64,000 bases of DNA from Diploscapter coronatus (GCA_964036155.1 OZ038423.1:74105249-74169248); one strand, 5' to 3'. Positions 1-13,839 are shown, numbered from the stretch's first letter. Numbers and translations: made by a program. The notes: generated by a model not told the origin, from the sequence alone.

Positions 1-1
1 T

Positions 2-1155
2 TACGGCCCTAGAATCGGAGCACTAGTAATTCGACAGGATTTTCCTCTAAAATTCATTCCGATGTTTCGAGGTGGAAACCAAGAAAACGGACGGAGAGCG
101 GGGTTTGTGATTTCTTTTATTTTTGAGAAAAAAATCGATTTTAGCACCGAAAATACTCCGATGATAGTCGGTTTGGGTGAAGCGTCTCGGTTAGTCGTCG
201 AAAATTTAAAAGAAGATGTCAGAAAACTTCAAGAAGTTCGCGATTATTTCGAGGAGAAATTGAAGGTCAGCTTTATTTTTTCAAGAATTTCGTTTTTTTT
301 CTTGAATTCTTGCAAAGTCTTGTATCAGTATGTGGAAAAATTACAGTAGCACTTTCAAAAAGGCGTATTTTCTATTTTTCTTTCAAGATAATTACTTTTA
401 GGAAGAACTAAAAGATACAGTCAACATAAATTTTGCGGACCGACAGAGGCTGCCGAATTTCAGCAGTGTGGCTGTGAAATCGTTCGATGGAACTGCGAAG
501 GAGCTGCTCGAAAAGTGCAAATCCTTCATCTCCAGCTATTGCGCTGCGTGCCACAGCACACTAGACGAAAATCCAAGGTGGGAATTTAAAATGGATGAAA
601 CCAAAGAGCTATGAGGATCTGCCGCCTTCTTTTGTTTCAAAGATTTGAGACATTCGAAATTTTCTTTGTATTGTGATAATTATAAAAATTTTGATAGAAA
701 AGTTGATAGAATGCTTGCAATGAGAAAGTAATGGAATGAGAAAAGTATTGCAATGCCATTTTTGTAAACCCCTTAAAAATATTGCAAACGGTAACGTTAT
801 TTTCTTTTCTTTTAAAGATAAGCGAATTCGTTATCATTATAATACTAGATCTTCGATAAATTAGCTTTATTTAGCAAAGGCATGAAACTTGTTTGAAAAA
901 TTTTAATTTTCAGTTCCGCTTTAACCGAATGCGGTCTATCAATCGAACTATCGAAAAAGTGCATTCGGTTTAGTTTTGGACGAAGAAACACCAAAGAGGA
1001 TGTAGGCTAATTACCATCAATTATCGTTAATTAGATCAAATATCTCAATTTAGGTAGACCGTATAATAAAAGAGCTCAAAGCTATGACATTCTTTTCCAA
1101 ATTCGGATCTTCATTGTTGAATCAGATAAATCTCGGACCGACCGCGGGGTTTTAG
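2..1155 (+). CDS. Selenocysteine lyase / cysteine desulfurase-like protein (3' part)
   Basis: PLP-dependent fold-type I enzyme of the class V aminotransferase family that removes Se (or S) from selenocysteine or cysteine to give alanine. The 5' part lies outside the window. Exons read by eye: 2-102, 145-265, 402-577, 914-1001, 1054-1155 (TAG), all joining in one frame. Visible family landmarks are GPRIGAL at the start, FRGGNQE and STENTPMIVGLGEA in the small-domain hinge, the catalytic-cysteine loop CAACHSTLDE (the second Cys corresponds to the ACHS cysteine of animal SCLY), and the C-terminal IRFSFGRRNTKEDVD block. The loop and the QRLPNFSSV stretch fit SCLY better than the mitochondrial NFS1 type. 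It converges on bpl-1, with the two stop codons about 725 bases apart; I recall these two genes as neighbours in C. elegans as well (cosmid F13H8). Substrate preference cannot be read from sequence. Confidence 0.85.
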
Positions 1156-1879
1156 AAGATGTATCAGAGCTATTCAGTATTTTAGTTTATGGGTGTTGAA
1201 TAATTAGCATAATTTCCATGAGATTAAAAATGGGTAAAGATTACGCCGACCACATATAACCTCCTTTAAAAAAACTAAAATGAACTCGATAATTGCCCCT
1301 TTCTTCGATTGATAGAAGATTACGGTAGTTACTTGCCAATTTCAAATCACTTGCCGCAAAAATACTGCAATCTGAAAGGGAGAAATTAGTGCGAGTGAAA
1401 TAGCGTGATAGGAAAATATTAAAATTTGATGAACAATCATTTAAAAAAAAAAAAGCTAAAATTTGTGCAGATATAGCATACAAAGCGTGCCAAACTAAAG
1501 CTTCATCATCAATAATAAAATTATTTGATTTATGATCAAATTTATCAAGTTTCATTTTACCGATAACAATCTTAATTTAAAAGGGATGGTAAATTATTGG
1601 ATCTCCTACCATTAACTCGGATTTTAGGGATTTGAAAATTAACTAAAAATTTCAGAATCCTTCAAATCCTCTTTAATCCGAGAAAGATATCACATCTAGA
1701 AAGCCAATGCTCTGTGTTGTGCTTAAATTTACCCGTAAATTAGCATAATTTTTCATCGTTTAATAAATAATTCTAAGCATTTCTATAAAATTATGTCGAT
1801 TTTTAAAGAGATAAAAAATCTAAAGGCATTTTCAGAGATATCACTAAATTTCTAAAATTTTCATGAAGGGATTGAAAAA

Positions 1880-4800
1880 TCACGTTTTGTGTCGAATCAG
1901 GCCTTTGAACATGTCGAAAGTGTTGCCGTCGTCTCCAACCGAGAAAATCTGGAAAAGAGCATTTTTTAAATAAGGAAAAACCTGAAGAATGCAATTTTGA
2001 ATGATTTCTATATTTCCAGATAAAATTTTCGAACAAAAAACGTTTGCTTCATGATAAAACTCGAGATTCACAAGTGAGTTAGGAAAACTTCAATCTACAG
2101 TAATGCAGGAAACCCAACCTTGCTCGGATTAGTCTTAGAGCGCACTTGCAGATATCCATATTTGTCGAGGCCTTGGATGATCACTTTTTCACCGAGATCT
2201 TCGAGAGTGATGTTTTGACCGCTGGAAATTGGAAGTTACATTTTTAGAAGAAAAACTAAAATTACTTGTGCAGCCAGAACTCGTAGTACTTCTTCAGCAC
2301 GTCTTTGTCGCCTTTCATCTCGTAAATCGTCAGCCAGTCTGGAAGTCTTTATTTGCGAAAACGATGGTCACTATATCACAGCTTAAAGAATTGATCACGT
2401 TTGTAGAAATTTGGAAACTTACATAGTATTTATTATAAATTTGATCATTTTAGGTTTCAGAAAATATTATTTCCCTGAATGATGAATAAAAAGGCAATGA
2501 AGCGAGATTGCTCTGCTTCGTCAATTTCCTTTGTAATTTCAAAGATTCCTTGAAACATACAATTTTAAAAATCAAATAAAACTCTGACATTGGAATCGGT
2601 TGAGCGTCTCGGCGATGACCTCTTCCCGTTTGAGTGGGTTCTCGCTGTTCTCGGGCAGCATGTCATTCAGACAGACGGTGGGCTTGCCATTCGAGACGTT
2701 GATTCCAGCGCCTGAAATTTGCCAAATTTAGAATTCTTATAAAGAGCGACAAAATCGGGGATATATTTTTTCATACACTTATATTGCTTTCGTGAAACAC
2801 ATCAAATATCATATCATTGCGACTATTTTGTAGATTACAATTCCATTACATTAAATAATCGACTATTCTAATTTGCAATATATTTAGCAGTCAATTTTGA
2901 AACATTTAATTTCAGATATGATTTCGTTGGTTACTTTCCAAGCAGACATAATACCAAATCAATGATACCATCTAACCTATTGTTGAAACATAAACAATTC
3001 ATTAATGAAGCTAAAAATATAATTTTACCGATAGTAACCAGCAGTGAATCATCTCTGCATCTGCAGGCGGCCAACATTCCACCGACTTTGTAGGATCGAT
3101 TGAAATAGAAGTCGTTTGGCCATTTTATGAACAGAGGGAAATCCTGAAATCAAAAACTAATAGGCTTCAAATCTATTCATTAATCATCGTGATTTTCTTC
3201 AGCATTAGTGCGAGTTGTTTTACAGGCTCTAGTCGATACAAATTTTAACTAATTGAAAAATGTTTCAAAAGTGAATTTTCAGAAATTTGAGTAATTTTAA
3301 TCTAGTGAAGGATTATACTAATAATTTGATCGGAAATACAAAATGCAACTCCACCTCATGCCCGCTGAGCCGTCTGGTTGCGTCGACCAGAGCGACAGCG
3401 AAAACGTGTTGAATGAACGAGGGGTTGCGGGACAAATTGCAGGAGGAGGGTAAGCAGAATGAGAACGTGAACATCGCTGCACCCACAGGGGAGATGAATT
3501 CGTTGTTGCCTCGACCTAGAAATGGAAGATAGTGTTTCAATTGAAATCTATGAAATTGGATCATTTTTAGCCTGTCCCAAGGGTTATGATCATTGAAGTC
3601 CCATAAGATGAGGTGTATTCAGATTAATTGGAAACATTGAATTATTGAATTCTCTTTGCAAATTTTAATCCTTCTAAATTGGCAATGTTAGAGTAGCAGC
3701 TACTGAAATCAGGGTGCTGCTTCACGACTTTTCTTCTTAACCAACCAAAATTGAAACTTGTTTAAGAAATTTCAAGAAAAATCTACCTTTTCCTTTGACT
3801 TGTTGGTCAGCAATAACAATCGCTCCATCCAGGGTTGGAATGCAGTCGTTCAGACTGCAAATTCATCAATTTCGTTTTTTTCCAAAAAACAAACAAACAA
3901 ATTTTACCTCTGCGAAACATCCATCGTGGTCATGGTCACGGGAACATGTAGCAGGAATCTGCCCATCGTCTGAGTCGAAAGTTTGTTGAAATACGCGTTG
4001 AAGTCGAAGGAATCATCAGACGTTGCTGAGGGTTCTTTCAGCAGTTGGGCACTGAAATATGAAAAATCTCCATTTCAAAAGCTCTATTATCTACGTTTTT
4101 AGAATTTCCACAATAAATATTCTTTCATGGGATTTTTAAATTTTCTTTCCAAAATTTGAACAGTAACTTTTTTCTAGTATTTTTTCGAACTTCCGAATCC
4201 CTTACTTGCTCATGACTTCTACAGGCAATAAAACATCTTTCGGCTCAGGCATTCCCTGCTGAGAAGCGACTTCGCTTTTCCGGAAGAACAATTTCGGAGT
4301 TTGACCGATTTCTTCACCGTAACGAATGCCCTGAAATGGAATATGTTTCAAGGAATGTGAAATTTAGTAAATATTACAGAGCAGTAATAATATGTCACGC
4401 CTGTTCAAACCTAAGATTTCGTTTTTATGAAAAGCATATTTTGTTTAAAGTATTCAACTTGAATAAGTTTCAAAATTGTAACATAATTTGAAATTATTCC
4501 GCACGACCGATATCATTCGTTCAATTCCTAACAAAGTAAAATGAGACTTAGGAAAGGCTAGCCTGCAAATGTTCGAAGAGGGAATCTTCCTGGGCGACGA
4601 AAACGGCCTTAGTCAGTTCTGGGATGGCGACGTCGCACACGGCCACGCCCACTGAGGAGATCAGGTCGCGGAGTAGGCGGCTTGCTAGAAACGAAGAAAA
4701 ATATTTTGATTTAACATAAGAATATTGCAAGAAAATTAGGTACTTGATCAATTACTGCATTTATAGCTTTTTTTGAAACGCAAATGAACTATTTTAACAA

Positions 4801-6312
4801 ATTTCGTCAGGTCTTCAATCAAATTATCAAAATTTTCTATTTTAGGACATTAAGATTTGAGATTAATGTATTAAATTTAGTGAGAATACCACGAACAACT
4901 GTTTCTTTAAAACATTTGAAAAATGAACGAAAATCTCGGACCTGGCGAAAGCAACTGATCGGTTGTCGCATCCGAGAACACGGCCGATGCGTGGTGCGAG
5001 TTATTATTGTGCATGTACAGCAGAAGAGGCTGGTCTGAAGTTTTCAACGATTATTATTTTTAGTTAAAGCAGAATGATACCTTTATCCTTCTTGAGAACC
5101 ACCGTGTAGCTGAAACCGCCGTTCAGATCTTTGGCAGCGAATTTTTCGTTGACCTGAAACGTCATCTTCAAATTTGCAAGAGACAAAACTAGTCAATTGA
5201 AACGATGTCCTATTTTTAAAATCTATGATTCAAATGCAGCGTATTTCAGATTTTTCAATTGAAACTGAGACGATCTAACTTCTTCGGTTTTGAGCAGCTT
5301 CTTGAGCGATTTCTTGAGGAACTTCTCGAAGTCCTTGCTCATGGCCCCTGTTTTGCAGGGCCCGAAGGCCATTTTGAGCAGGTCCGCCTGCTGCTTCGTC
5401 GAGTCACAGTGCGTCAAACTCGACAACAGGTGGTTTTGGCAGACGAAGATGATTTTTCCGGTCTGAAAAATAGAAAAAAATGAAATTACGGGTTGAAAGA
5501 ATAAATTCTAGCTTTCTTTTCTTATTCCACAATCGAATACTTTTGTCCCAGACGTTACTTCGGACTGCCTTTCTCGCATTATTCCTCCGCTCTTTGGGAC
5601 AAAAGCATTCGCAACCAGAACTTTTCTATACTTAATTTTGGACGAATTAGGAAAAAATGAAAACAAAATTGGACCTGATTGAAATAGAGCTGCATCTTGT
5701 GCCAGGCAGCATCGTCGAGCTCTCGCGTCTGAGCGATCACCAAGCAGGCCTCAAGTTGAAAAATGATTCGCTTTCGTGAATTTAGAAGTTGTAGTAAAAC
5801 ATATCAATGCTACTTCAACTTATACAATTTCTAGGTTTTTTAAAGCACATTTGATTATAAAGCTATTTTTAATTTGTCTGATCAAATCGACAACGAGTTT
5901 AGAATTAAATTCTCAACTTCTTTCACATTCAAAATTCATTTGAAGATTTAAAAAAAAAAAAAAAACTAAATTTAAGCATTTTACCGTCGATGGTTCGATC
6001 CAGGGCTGTTTCCTGATGGACTCCGCAGAGATGTTGAATACAGTATACTCGTCAGTGGCCAAGTAGGACGATAAATTCGCTCGGATTCTCGCAAACAACG
6101 CGGAATCGTTCGCCGTGTAGACCAGAATCTGAAAAACAGCATAGTGTAAGCAGGAATCTGATGAAGCACTTAAAAATGGAACAGTAAATAGGCATTAGGT
6201 CAATTTTCGCAAAAAAATAAATTGTTTTCAAAGAAAAGCACTTCCCTCGATAAATTCATTTTCTTTCACGATTTCGAAAATTTCTGAAACTCACCGAAGG
6301 CGGTTTAGCCAT
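1880..6312 (-). CDS. bpl-1: Biotin-protein ligase (holocarboxylase synthetase)
   Basis: Joins biotin to a lysine of biotin-dependent carboxylases through biotinyl-AMP. Sixteen exons from the ATG at 6312: 6295-6312, 5985-6128, 5675-5749, 5280-5462, 5081-5153, 4942-5034, 4563-4684, 4206-4330, 3908-4051, 3787-3854, 3340-3515, 3029-3143, 2589-2711, 2266-2338, 2119-2221 and 1880-1948. They sum to 1704 bases, 567 residues. The N-terminal region (ILVYTAND..., GKIIFVCQN) matches the metazoan HLCS N-terminal domain. The catalytic domain has the biotinyl-AMP loop KGKGRGNNEFISPVG, then FIKWPNDFY, and the C-terminal cap ends GNTFDMFKGLI. Intron 4331-4562 appears to use a GC donor. The coding exon can also be read upstream of this ATG (from 6354), so a longer isoform joined to the exons at 6597-13408 is possible. 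The function call is firm and the start is not. Confidence 0.92.
2551..2559 (-). promoter_or_regulatory. piRNA-type motif TATGTTTCA (1 of 22)
   Basis: In bpl-1 intron 2339-2588. The match to the 21U-RNA promoter core is discussed in the findings. Confidence 0.45.
2984..2992 (-). promoter_or_regulatory. piRNA-type motif (2)
   Basis: In bpl-1 intron 2712-3028. Confidence 0.45.
4342..4350 (+). promoter_or_regulatory. piRNA-type motif (3)
   Basis: In the GC-AG intron of bpl-1, antisense to the gene. A YRNT (CAGT) lies about 40 bases downstream. Confidence 0.45.
5534..5611. repeat. Short hairpin repeat in a bpl-1 intron
   Basis: A 17-base inverted repeat, CGAATACTTTTGTCCCA against TGGGACAAAAGCATTCG with one mismatch, encloses about 44 bases. 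It lies inside intron 5463-5674. It could be an old MITE end pair. Confidence 0.5.
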
Positions 6313-6498
6313 GGCTCGTAAACTGCTCACAGAGGCGGCACTCTGACGACGCTTCTGCAAGTAGCCCGTCACAGACAACTTTCGACTGAACAGGGAATTC
6401 GAATCTAAATGACTTGTAGATCGTACTGATAAATGATGACCACTTCATCCTTTTGTTCCCCTTCCCTCTTTCTCTTCCCAATACTATTTTCTCGGGAA

Positions 6499-9400
6499 CT
6501 ACGATATTTTGCACATTATTTCTCCTATTTCCAACTGCCTGATAAAACTCGTCATAGGGAGGGGAATGACAAGGTGACGACGTCGTTCAAAAATACCGTT
6601 TGAAAAAGCCTTAAGTGAGCGGCGCTCGTAGAATTGCCAAGGCGGGTGACAATCAGGACTGATCGAACGGTGACGCTCTGAAAAAGGCAATTAGCATAAT
6701 TAGATAATTAAGTTAATTAATAAATTAAACTACCTTTATTATTGACCTCGGAACGACTGCCCGGCGCTACAGCAGAAGAATGACGACGTGGCGATTTGAC
6801 AAGGATGGGAAGGCGATTCTAAAATTAAATGATTAATTCGGAAAAAAAGCAAAAGGAACGAATTATGGGAGGTTGAAGGATCCCTATTTAGTGAAAATGC
6901 GAAACATATCCAAACTCATTTTTGAAAGCGCGTAGTTCATAGCGAACTTCAAAGTTTAGCGCGCTTAAATTATCAGACGTCTTTTACGATGACCATAAAA
7001 CTTAACTCAAACTGTGTTGTCGAAAAATTAACCCACAAAGTACGATTTGACCAAAACTCAAAAGGCAAACCACAAATGAGTTGAAAATCGAATTTTTAAT
7101 TTAAAAAAAAGAATCAACTTCTTGAATTAGTGGTTCGCTGCATCATGAAGCTAGCATTTTTGGGCAAAAAATCGCAATTTTAGAAAAGTCGAGCTTATTA
7201 TCAAAATTGTTAAATTTGAAAAAAGTAAAAAAGAAGAAAAAACCTTGAAATTGAAAATGGCTCTATTTACGAGGGTCATTGGGCGTAATTTGGAGGGTTC
7301 GTAGCTTCGAAGCGGTCACAATTTCCCTCTGCTCACTGTGCTTCGCTCGCAATTTACATCGTTTAGTTCGTTAAAATTCCCCGGGGAATTTGCCTATTCA
7401 AATTGAAAACCCCTTTTAAAAGATAGGCAATTTTTAGATTAAATAGCTCGAATTAGCAGAGTTTATGAAAAGGAATATTTCTACTTAAAGGGCAAACGTG
7501 CAACGCAGACACACGCAATTCGTCGTATTCAGAGACTTGTAAAAATAAAATAAATCACATATGGAAAGCAAAAGAATGTCAAAATTTTGCGAGTTGGTGA
7601 TAAAGTTGAAAATGGGTTTGAACTTTGTTGCTACAATTTTGTTGTTTCGGGTCATGAGGGAGATTTTTGGAGTTGAAATGCCAAGGAAAAAGATGAAAGC
7701 AAGTTTTGCAAAGACTATTCTTCATGATAAGATAAGGAGTTTTGATATTTTGAAGGGAAATCCCGATCATGAGTGTTGAAATACTGGTTTTTAGCCCAAA
7801 ATTCCTTAAAAAAAGATCTAACTATAAGCTGTTTTTCAGGATCTATCTTTCAAGATGAGATCAAGATTTTTAGCGCTATGAAGGAAGAAGAAAATCGATC
7901 ATGAGTGATGGAAATTTATCAACTATCGCAGAGCAGAATGAGTGTGCTTGTTTACGCCTTCCGACTTTTTGCCGAATGAAAAGTCTAGTTTCTCCTGTGG
8001 CCTTTCATTCCTCCATTCATCTTGTTTTCCATCTTGCAAAAACCTTTATTTTGCCCTCTTCACTTACACCTTAAATCACTGTTTCAATCGATGATTATCT
8101 GACTAGTCTATGAAATGCTCAAAACGCGCTTCAGTTTTAGAGCCAATTCTGATAATTTTCAGAGAAATCTCAATCTTATCACAGTATCAGTTTTCATAAG
8201 ATCTATCCAATAAACTATTCTTCTCTTCTTACAAAACAAAAGCTGCATTTTAGTCCAAAATCTCAAGATACCACGTTTTCAGTAGTTCTTCAAATTCGAT
8301 TCCAACTTGATTGTGCATATTTGCCTACCTCGTCCTTGTTATGTTTAGCCTCCTCGTCTCGTCTATTCTGCCTGAGGCTCTGACTGTGTCTTGCCTCGGC
8401 CCGTTCCCGATTGTTGACTGGCAAAGTCACTTCAGTTGAGCCCTCGTTCTCCCTCGAAATCACGCAGTACTTCCCCGCACTGCTTTCCGACTGTGGCACA
8501 AGCGTGCTCTCTGAAGCATACAACAAATCGTATCTCAAATATTAATTCTTCGAATGTTTCAGATAGTTTGTATATTTTCCAAGCCGCTTAACAAAACAGT
8601 CAAACTATCATATGAAGATAAAGAATACCTGAAACTACAACAGTTTTGAGTCGAAATCTTCAATATTTGAAATAGCTAATAACTTCTTCTCACTAAATTT
8701 TGTAAAGGTTGGCAAAACAAACAAATTTTCGAAACATTCGAGATTGTTGCATCAATATCTTATGACTACTTTACATCATTACTGGTATTTGACAAGCTTC
8801 ACAAGATGAGGACAATTTTTGAAACTTACCACATTCATTGTAGCTGATTTCGACGTGGGGTACGGGCAGAGGATATTTGTTAGCACCGCTGTTCCTTCGC
8901 ACTGTGGTCGACGAGCCGTTCACTTCTTTCCACTCTTCCTGATTAGGCTCCGATCCGTTTTCCTTTATCGGAACAGAACTCGAAGCTGAAATTATTCGAA
9001 TATTGCTAATCCAGGTAGTTTGAACCAAGTCTATTTTCTAAGTAGAGAAAAGGGGAATTAATGAAACATGAAACTACATTGTCACAAGGAAGGAGAGGAA
9101 ATGGGAAATGGATGAATGAGAGAGCGCATAAAATTTTATGGAATTAGCTGGCGAGTTTTTATGAAGTTTGTAATTTCAGAGGTCGTTGAAAATGTCTGGG
9201 AAAAATAGCATCCTCTTTCAAGCGAAAGGCAGTTTCCAATAACTCGGCTTATCATTGTTTTATGCAAGCCTTGAAACATAGCAAAATTAGATAGTAAAAA
9301 TTTCAGAGACGGAGCACACCAAATACTATTTCATGAGAGCATTAGGTATTTGATGACGTTTTCGAATTTGGTGAAAATCGGAGAATTTTAACAAAGCTTT

Positions 9401-12400
9401 ATGAGAAAATGTTTGAGACCTACTAAAATGATATATCAGAAAAATTTCTAAAATTGAGATTTAGACGAAACTCGGTGAGATGATTTCATATTCCCCTTGT
9501 TTTGGAATGACCAAATCAGCAGTTCATTTAAACGTAAACTTTAACAACATTTCTGAAACCTACTGAAATTGGCGAGTTGTTTCTGGAACCAAAGGGGCGT
9601 GTCCTCGTCGCCCCGAATCGTACTGTCGATGTGACGCAGTTTGTCCACGGTGCTCATGAATTCCGCTCTGAAATGCCAATGTCAGGTCAAATTTCATTGA
9701 TCAAAATAAACAATTTCTGAAGTTTACGCAGAAAGTATCAAATTATTGCGGTTCTAGTAAATTGGTTTGGAAAATAATGATGAATTGATTTTCTTAAGTT
9801 TCAAGAAAATGACTAATCAATTTGCAAGAAGGCTCAAATGTTCTTACATTTACAGGGCGGAAAATAAATTGAAAAAAGGAACGGCGTGGTTAATGAACAT
9901 GACTGAGTGATATGATCATCTATAAAAGTAGACTTTTAAAAGTTTCCTACTTTTAGACAAAAATAGCGAAAGTTCCAAAAATCTTTCCAAGCCACCTAAC
10001 GCCTACAAGCTAATATGAAGAAATGAGTTGTATCTCTTTTCTCTCATCCTCTTTTTCCCTTTCTCTAACCGAATTTATTCTAGCGGGATCTAAATAAATT
10101 GTACATTGTGGGGACTTGCCTAATTTGAGCTCGCTCGAGAAAATGCAGGAGTTTTCGATTAACTAGGGAGCACAGAGCGGCGAATTTAGAATGCGAAATG
10201 AGAAATGGCTGATTGCTTCCTGTGTTGGATTTGCATTAATTAGCCATATTCAATTTTACCAAGTATTTTTTTTGGAAATTAGAGCAGAAGCGAGGAAGCA
10301 TAGAAAGGATTTTGATTAGTTTAGAAAGTCTTAGGGAAAAAATGTGAAATTCTACCTCAAACTATCTTCCCCTGCAAAATCAGCGACCTCCTTTTCTGAA
10401 TCAAATGAGCAACATGGAGTTCGAGCATTGTTTTTGAAGCCTAAAAGTTCAGAAATAAACAGTTTATGTTTCAAAGAATGTATAACTTTCGGCATATATT
10501 CTGGCTGCGATGTTTCGTCCGATTAGAGTTAATCAACCAACTTAACAAAATCGCTTCAAAGGTGAAGTATGTTTAAAAAATTGATAATTTCGATATATCC
10601 TTTAGGCACAATGCTTTGTCAGATTTGAAATACAAAAATCAACTAATTCAACAAAAGCTATCTGATTGATAAAGTATGCTTCAAAAATTGTATAAACTTT
10701 GCTACATTTATTATTTGTCAGTCAGCCTGACGAATTAAAATTGAAATGTTTTTAGAACAATAAGTAGTTCATACCTGATTTGTTAGCCATGATCTTGGCC
10801 ACTTTGCAGTTCTCCTTCTCGCCAGGTGCAGCCGTTGCCAAGTTGAAAGGTTCTGAAAATGGAAAATAAGCTAATTGTCTAAAAGAAATTAAAAACAACT
10901 TTTTCCCCATATTAAAAGATAGAAATACAAAAACGTCTCGTATATCAATTCCGAAAAACATTATTCGCATGACGATAAATAAAAATGCCTTTCAACTTTG
11001 AAGAATAGCGAAAAGAAAAATGTCTGGGATATAATTTTCAAGCTTATTCGCTTCCAATAAAATCTAATTATGAAAGTTGGAATGGAATTGCCGAGGAAAT
11101 TGGAAGAAAATAGGATTGCGTTTTGAGAAACTCTCTAAACTCTAAAAGTAGAACTGAAAAAGAATCTGGGAATTTTTGAAAAAGAAGATAATTCGAGGTA
11201 TGAAACTCGCAATTATTCAGATGTTGAAAAAATGAAAATATTTTTCAAAAGCAAGAAATGGTTAGCATTAGAGACTCAAAACTAGAAGCTATCTTCATCC
11301 TATATTCTTAAAAAGATTCTAAAATTCCATTTCAAGCATTCACATTTGAACAGTCAGTGCGATTACGGGATTACCTTACTTTAAATTTCGCTATTCAAGA
11401 AGGGACGCATATGATATGCTGATTTAGTAGACAATTTCCTCACTCTATTTCAAATTCTTTGGAAACCTATTCAAATATATTGTGTTAGAAATAAAAATGA
11501 AATTGGCAATTTGTACAATTACAAAGAGACCTCAAAACCCTAGCCAATAGTTGTTTTGCAAGATTTGTTCAATCCTTCTTTATCTCATGATATCTATTTT
11601 TATCACTTTATCTCTTACCTTCCCCATTCTCGGTATTCTCGTTTTTTTGCTTCTTTTCCGAATCCACTTTTCCCCGTGCGGCCGCAGCTTTTTCCTTCGC
11701 GTTGTCCCGGTGACGGACGCCTAAAAACAAAAATAATCAGACAATTTATCAAGCGTGAAGCTTTCCCTTTACTTTGATTTTGACGAAAGATAAATTTATC
11801 TAGTTATCTAGTTTGAAGTCAAAAATTAGCTGATCACCATTTGAGTGGAGGCAAAATTTTAAGATTAACTTCTTTTTTGCAACAAAAATTATCGAGGACC
11901 GCTTTCGCGATCCTCCCACGCAAAAATTTAGCCTACCCGGGAGAGTGCGGTGGACCGTGAGGTCTGATTTGCATGATAATCAGCTAAAACCCCAAGGCAA
12001 GTGTTATTAGAGCCTTGAAGACGATTCAGAACATGAAGTCTACATCTGTCTTTATGCAATATCGCAAGAGGCTTTTGAAATTAGAATATTGCAGGGCCAT
12101 CATATTCGCAATTTGTATGTGTCACCGGATTAAAAATTGATCAAAAATATAAATTTTGGAGGAGATAGGTTGATGAGAAGGAATCCATAAAATGTATCGA
12201 ATTTTTGGACAATTTTGCAGAAGTACGAAACATCGCTCAGCATTGAAGAAAGGGAAATATCGATATTCCTATCCATTTTTCAGATTTTTATCCGCTCACA
12301 AAGTAACGATACTGCCAAATGGTCAATAACTAGCGAGTTTTTGTAAGACTGAAAAAGTGCATCGACTAACCGACTTCATCCTGACTGAGCAATTCCAATT

Positions 12401-13408
12401 CGAGCCTCTCCATGTTTCTCGTGTTTCTGCGAGAGCTCGGCAGACTGTGCGACAGACGGTGGTTGCTTCTGAAAATCAAAATTGAGGGATAGATAAAAGA
12501 AAAACAATTTGATTATGTTTCAGAAAGATGTAAAAAACTATTGGACATGAAGGTGATAATAAAGGAGTAATTCTGTAAGAGTTTGTGATAAAATCACTTT
12601 AAACCAGTTCCCCTATCATACAAAATTAGATATCTCCGGAAAAGCGTGCTCAAATGTAAGTCTGAATACGTAGTTAGTCTTGGAGAACACAGCATATTCT
12701 TAGACGAAATATCCAAAGAAAAGGCGCCAGAGATTAGTGCAAAACTGATTTCTGTTTTAGCCAGGGCTTTTGTTTCGAATTCTATACATCGGATTTGAGA
12801 TATCCTAAGCAAAAGACTACAATACGAATAACTCTACTTTATCATGAATATCAGTCGCTAAAATACTTGCTAAAGAGGAAAATTTGCCAGAAAAGCTAGA
12901 ATTTGCAGAGATTTTTCATTCAACCTTGAAAATGCACCCAATGCATGAGAAAATGAAAATCGCACACTAATGAAATTAAAAGACTTCGAAGTTTCAAACG
13001 TGTTTCGGCAAAATAAGGTGAATTTCATATATCTTAACTCGAAAAGCAGATTTCCGACTAATATCTACTTTAGAGATAAATCTCCTCTGGTAGGCTTCAA
13101 AGGATTGCCCCCTATCGATGCATTTGATAAGGTTTCCCATGACTTTGCGTGCAAATTTTAGTTTCAAAAGCCAAAAATTCATTCGATATTCTGGAACTAA
13201 AATATACCGAGATAAACTTTATCTCATCACGCAAGAAATATAAGGCTCCAAGAATGATAGTGATTTTTTCGAGATTATGTGGGATTTAATGAAGAACAAG
13301 GAGGATTAACCTTAATAAAAGTTTAGTAAGTTATTCTTCAGAAAAAATTGGTACTTACTCAAAATGCACATGAAGCTGGGCATCCTTTCTCTTTTTTAGG
13401 CTTTTCAT
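6499..13408 (-). CDS. Charged, low-complexity protein: upstream cistron or long N-terminus of bpl-1
   Basis: Exons in one frame from ATG 13408: 13359-13408, 12371-12468, 11619-11720, 10775-10852, 9564-9665, 8830-8985, 8329-8510, then 6734-6818. The protein is hydrophilic and rich in K, R, E, N and S (for example MKSLKKRKDAQLHVHFE, then runs of KEKAAAARGK type), with no domain I recognise. The ATG lies 11 bases after a TTTTCTAG acceptor, a likely trans-splice site. Two endings keep the frame. With donor 6734 the reading runs through 6677 to a stop at 6499 (343 residues), giving a separate gene 190 bases upstream of the bpl-1 ATG. With donor 6747 it passes through 6597-6677 and 6295-6354 directly into bpl-1, giving a ligase of about 890 residues. 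Human HLCS also has an N-terminal extension, so both are credible. A cDNA spanning 6300-6850 decides it. Confidence 0.6.
9272..9280 (-). promoter_or_regulatory. piRNA-type motif (4)
   Basis: Intron 8986-9563. Confidence 0.45.
10465..10473 (+). promoter_or_regulatory. piRNA-type motif (5)
   Basis: Intron 9666-10774, antisense to the gene. Confidence 0.45.
12514..12522 (+). promoter_or_regulatory. piRNA-type motif (6)
   Basis: Intron 12469-13358, antisense to the gene. Confidence 0.45.
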
Positions 13409-13839
13409 AATAAAAAAATCTAGAAAATAGGCTTTTAGACACTTGATAGAAAAAAATCTGAATAATATGAATTTGAGACTAACAAATCTTATTTGACCTG
13501 GAGAATATTAGGAACGACAAGATTCTTTAGGATAGAATTATGCCAGCCGTTTTCCTTGGCCTATCCATTATTATTGAGCGAGATATATTCAGAAGGGCTG
13601 TATTTTGCCTAGTGACAGGAAGTAATCCAATTCTGATAGGCTCATAGCATGTGGTGCAATTTTTCACCCTCCGACAAATTTCCGCAAGAGAATTCAAGGG
13701 CCGCTATTTAGATAGAACGACAGCAGAGAAAGCGGGGTTTTAGAAATTCGAGAAAAAAATCAAAATAAAAGTAGATTTTATGCGACAGAAGGATAGATTG
13801 AATAATTCATAGAGCGATCAAATTGACAAACAATAAGGG

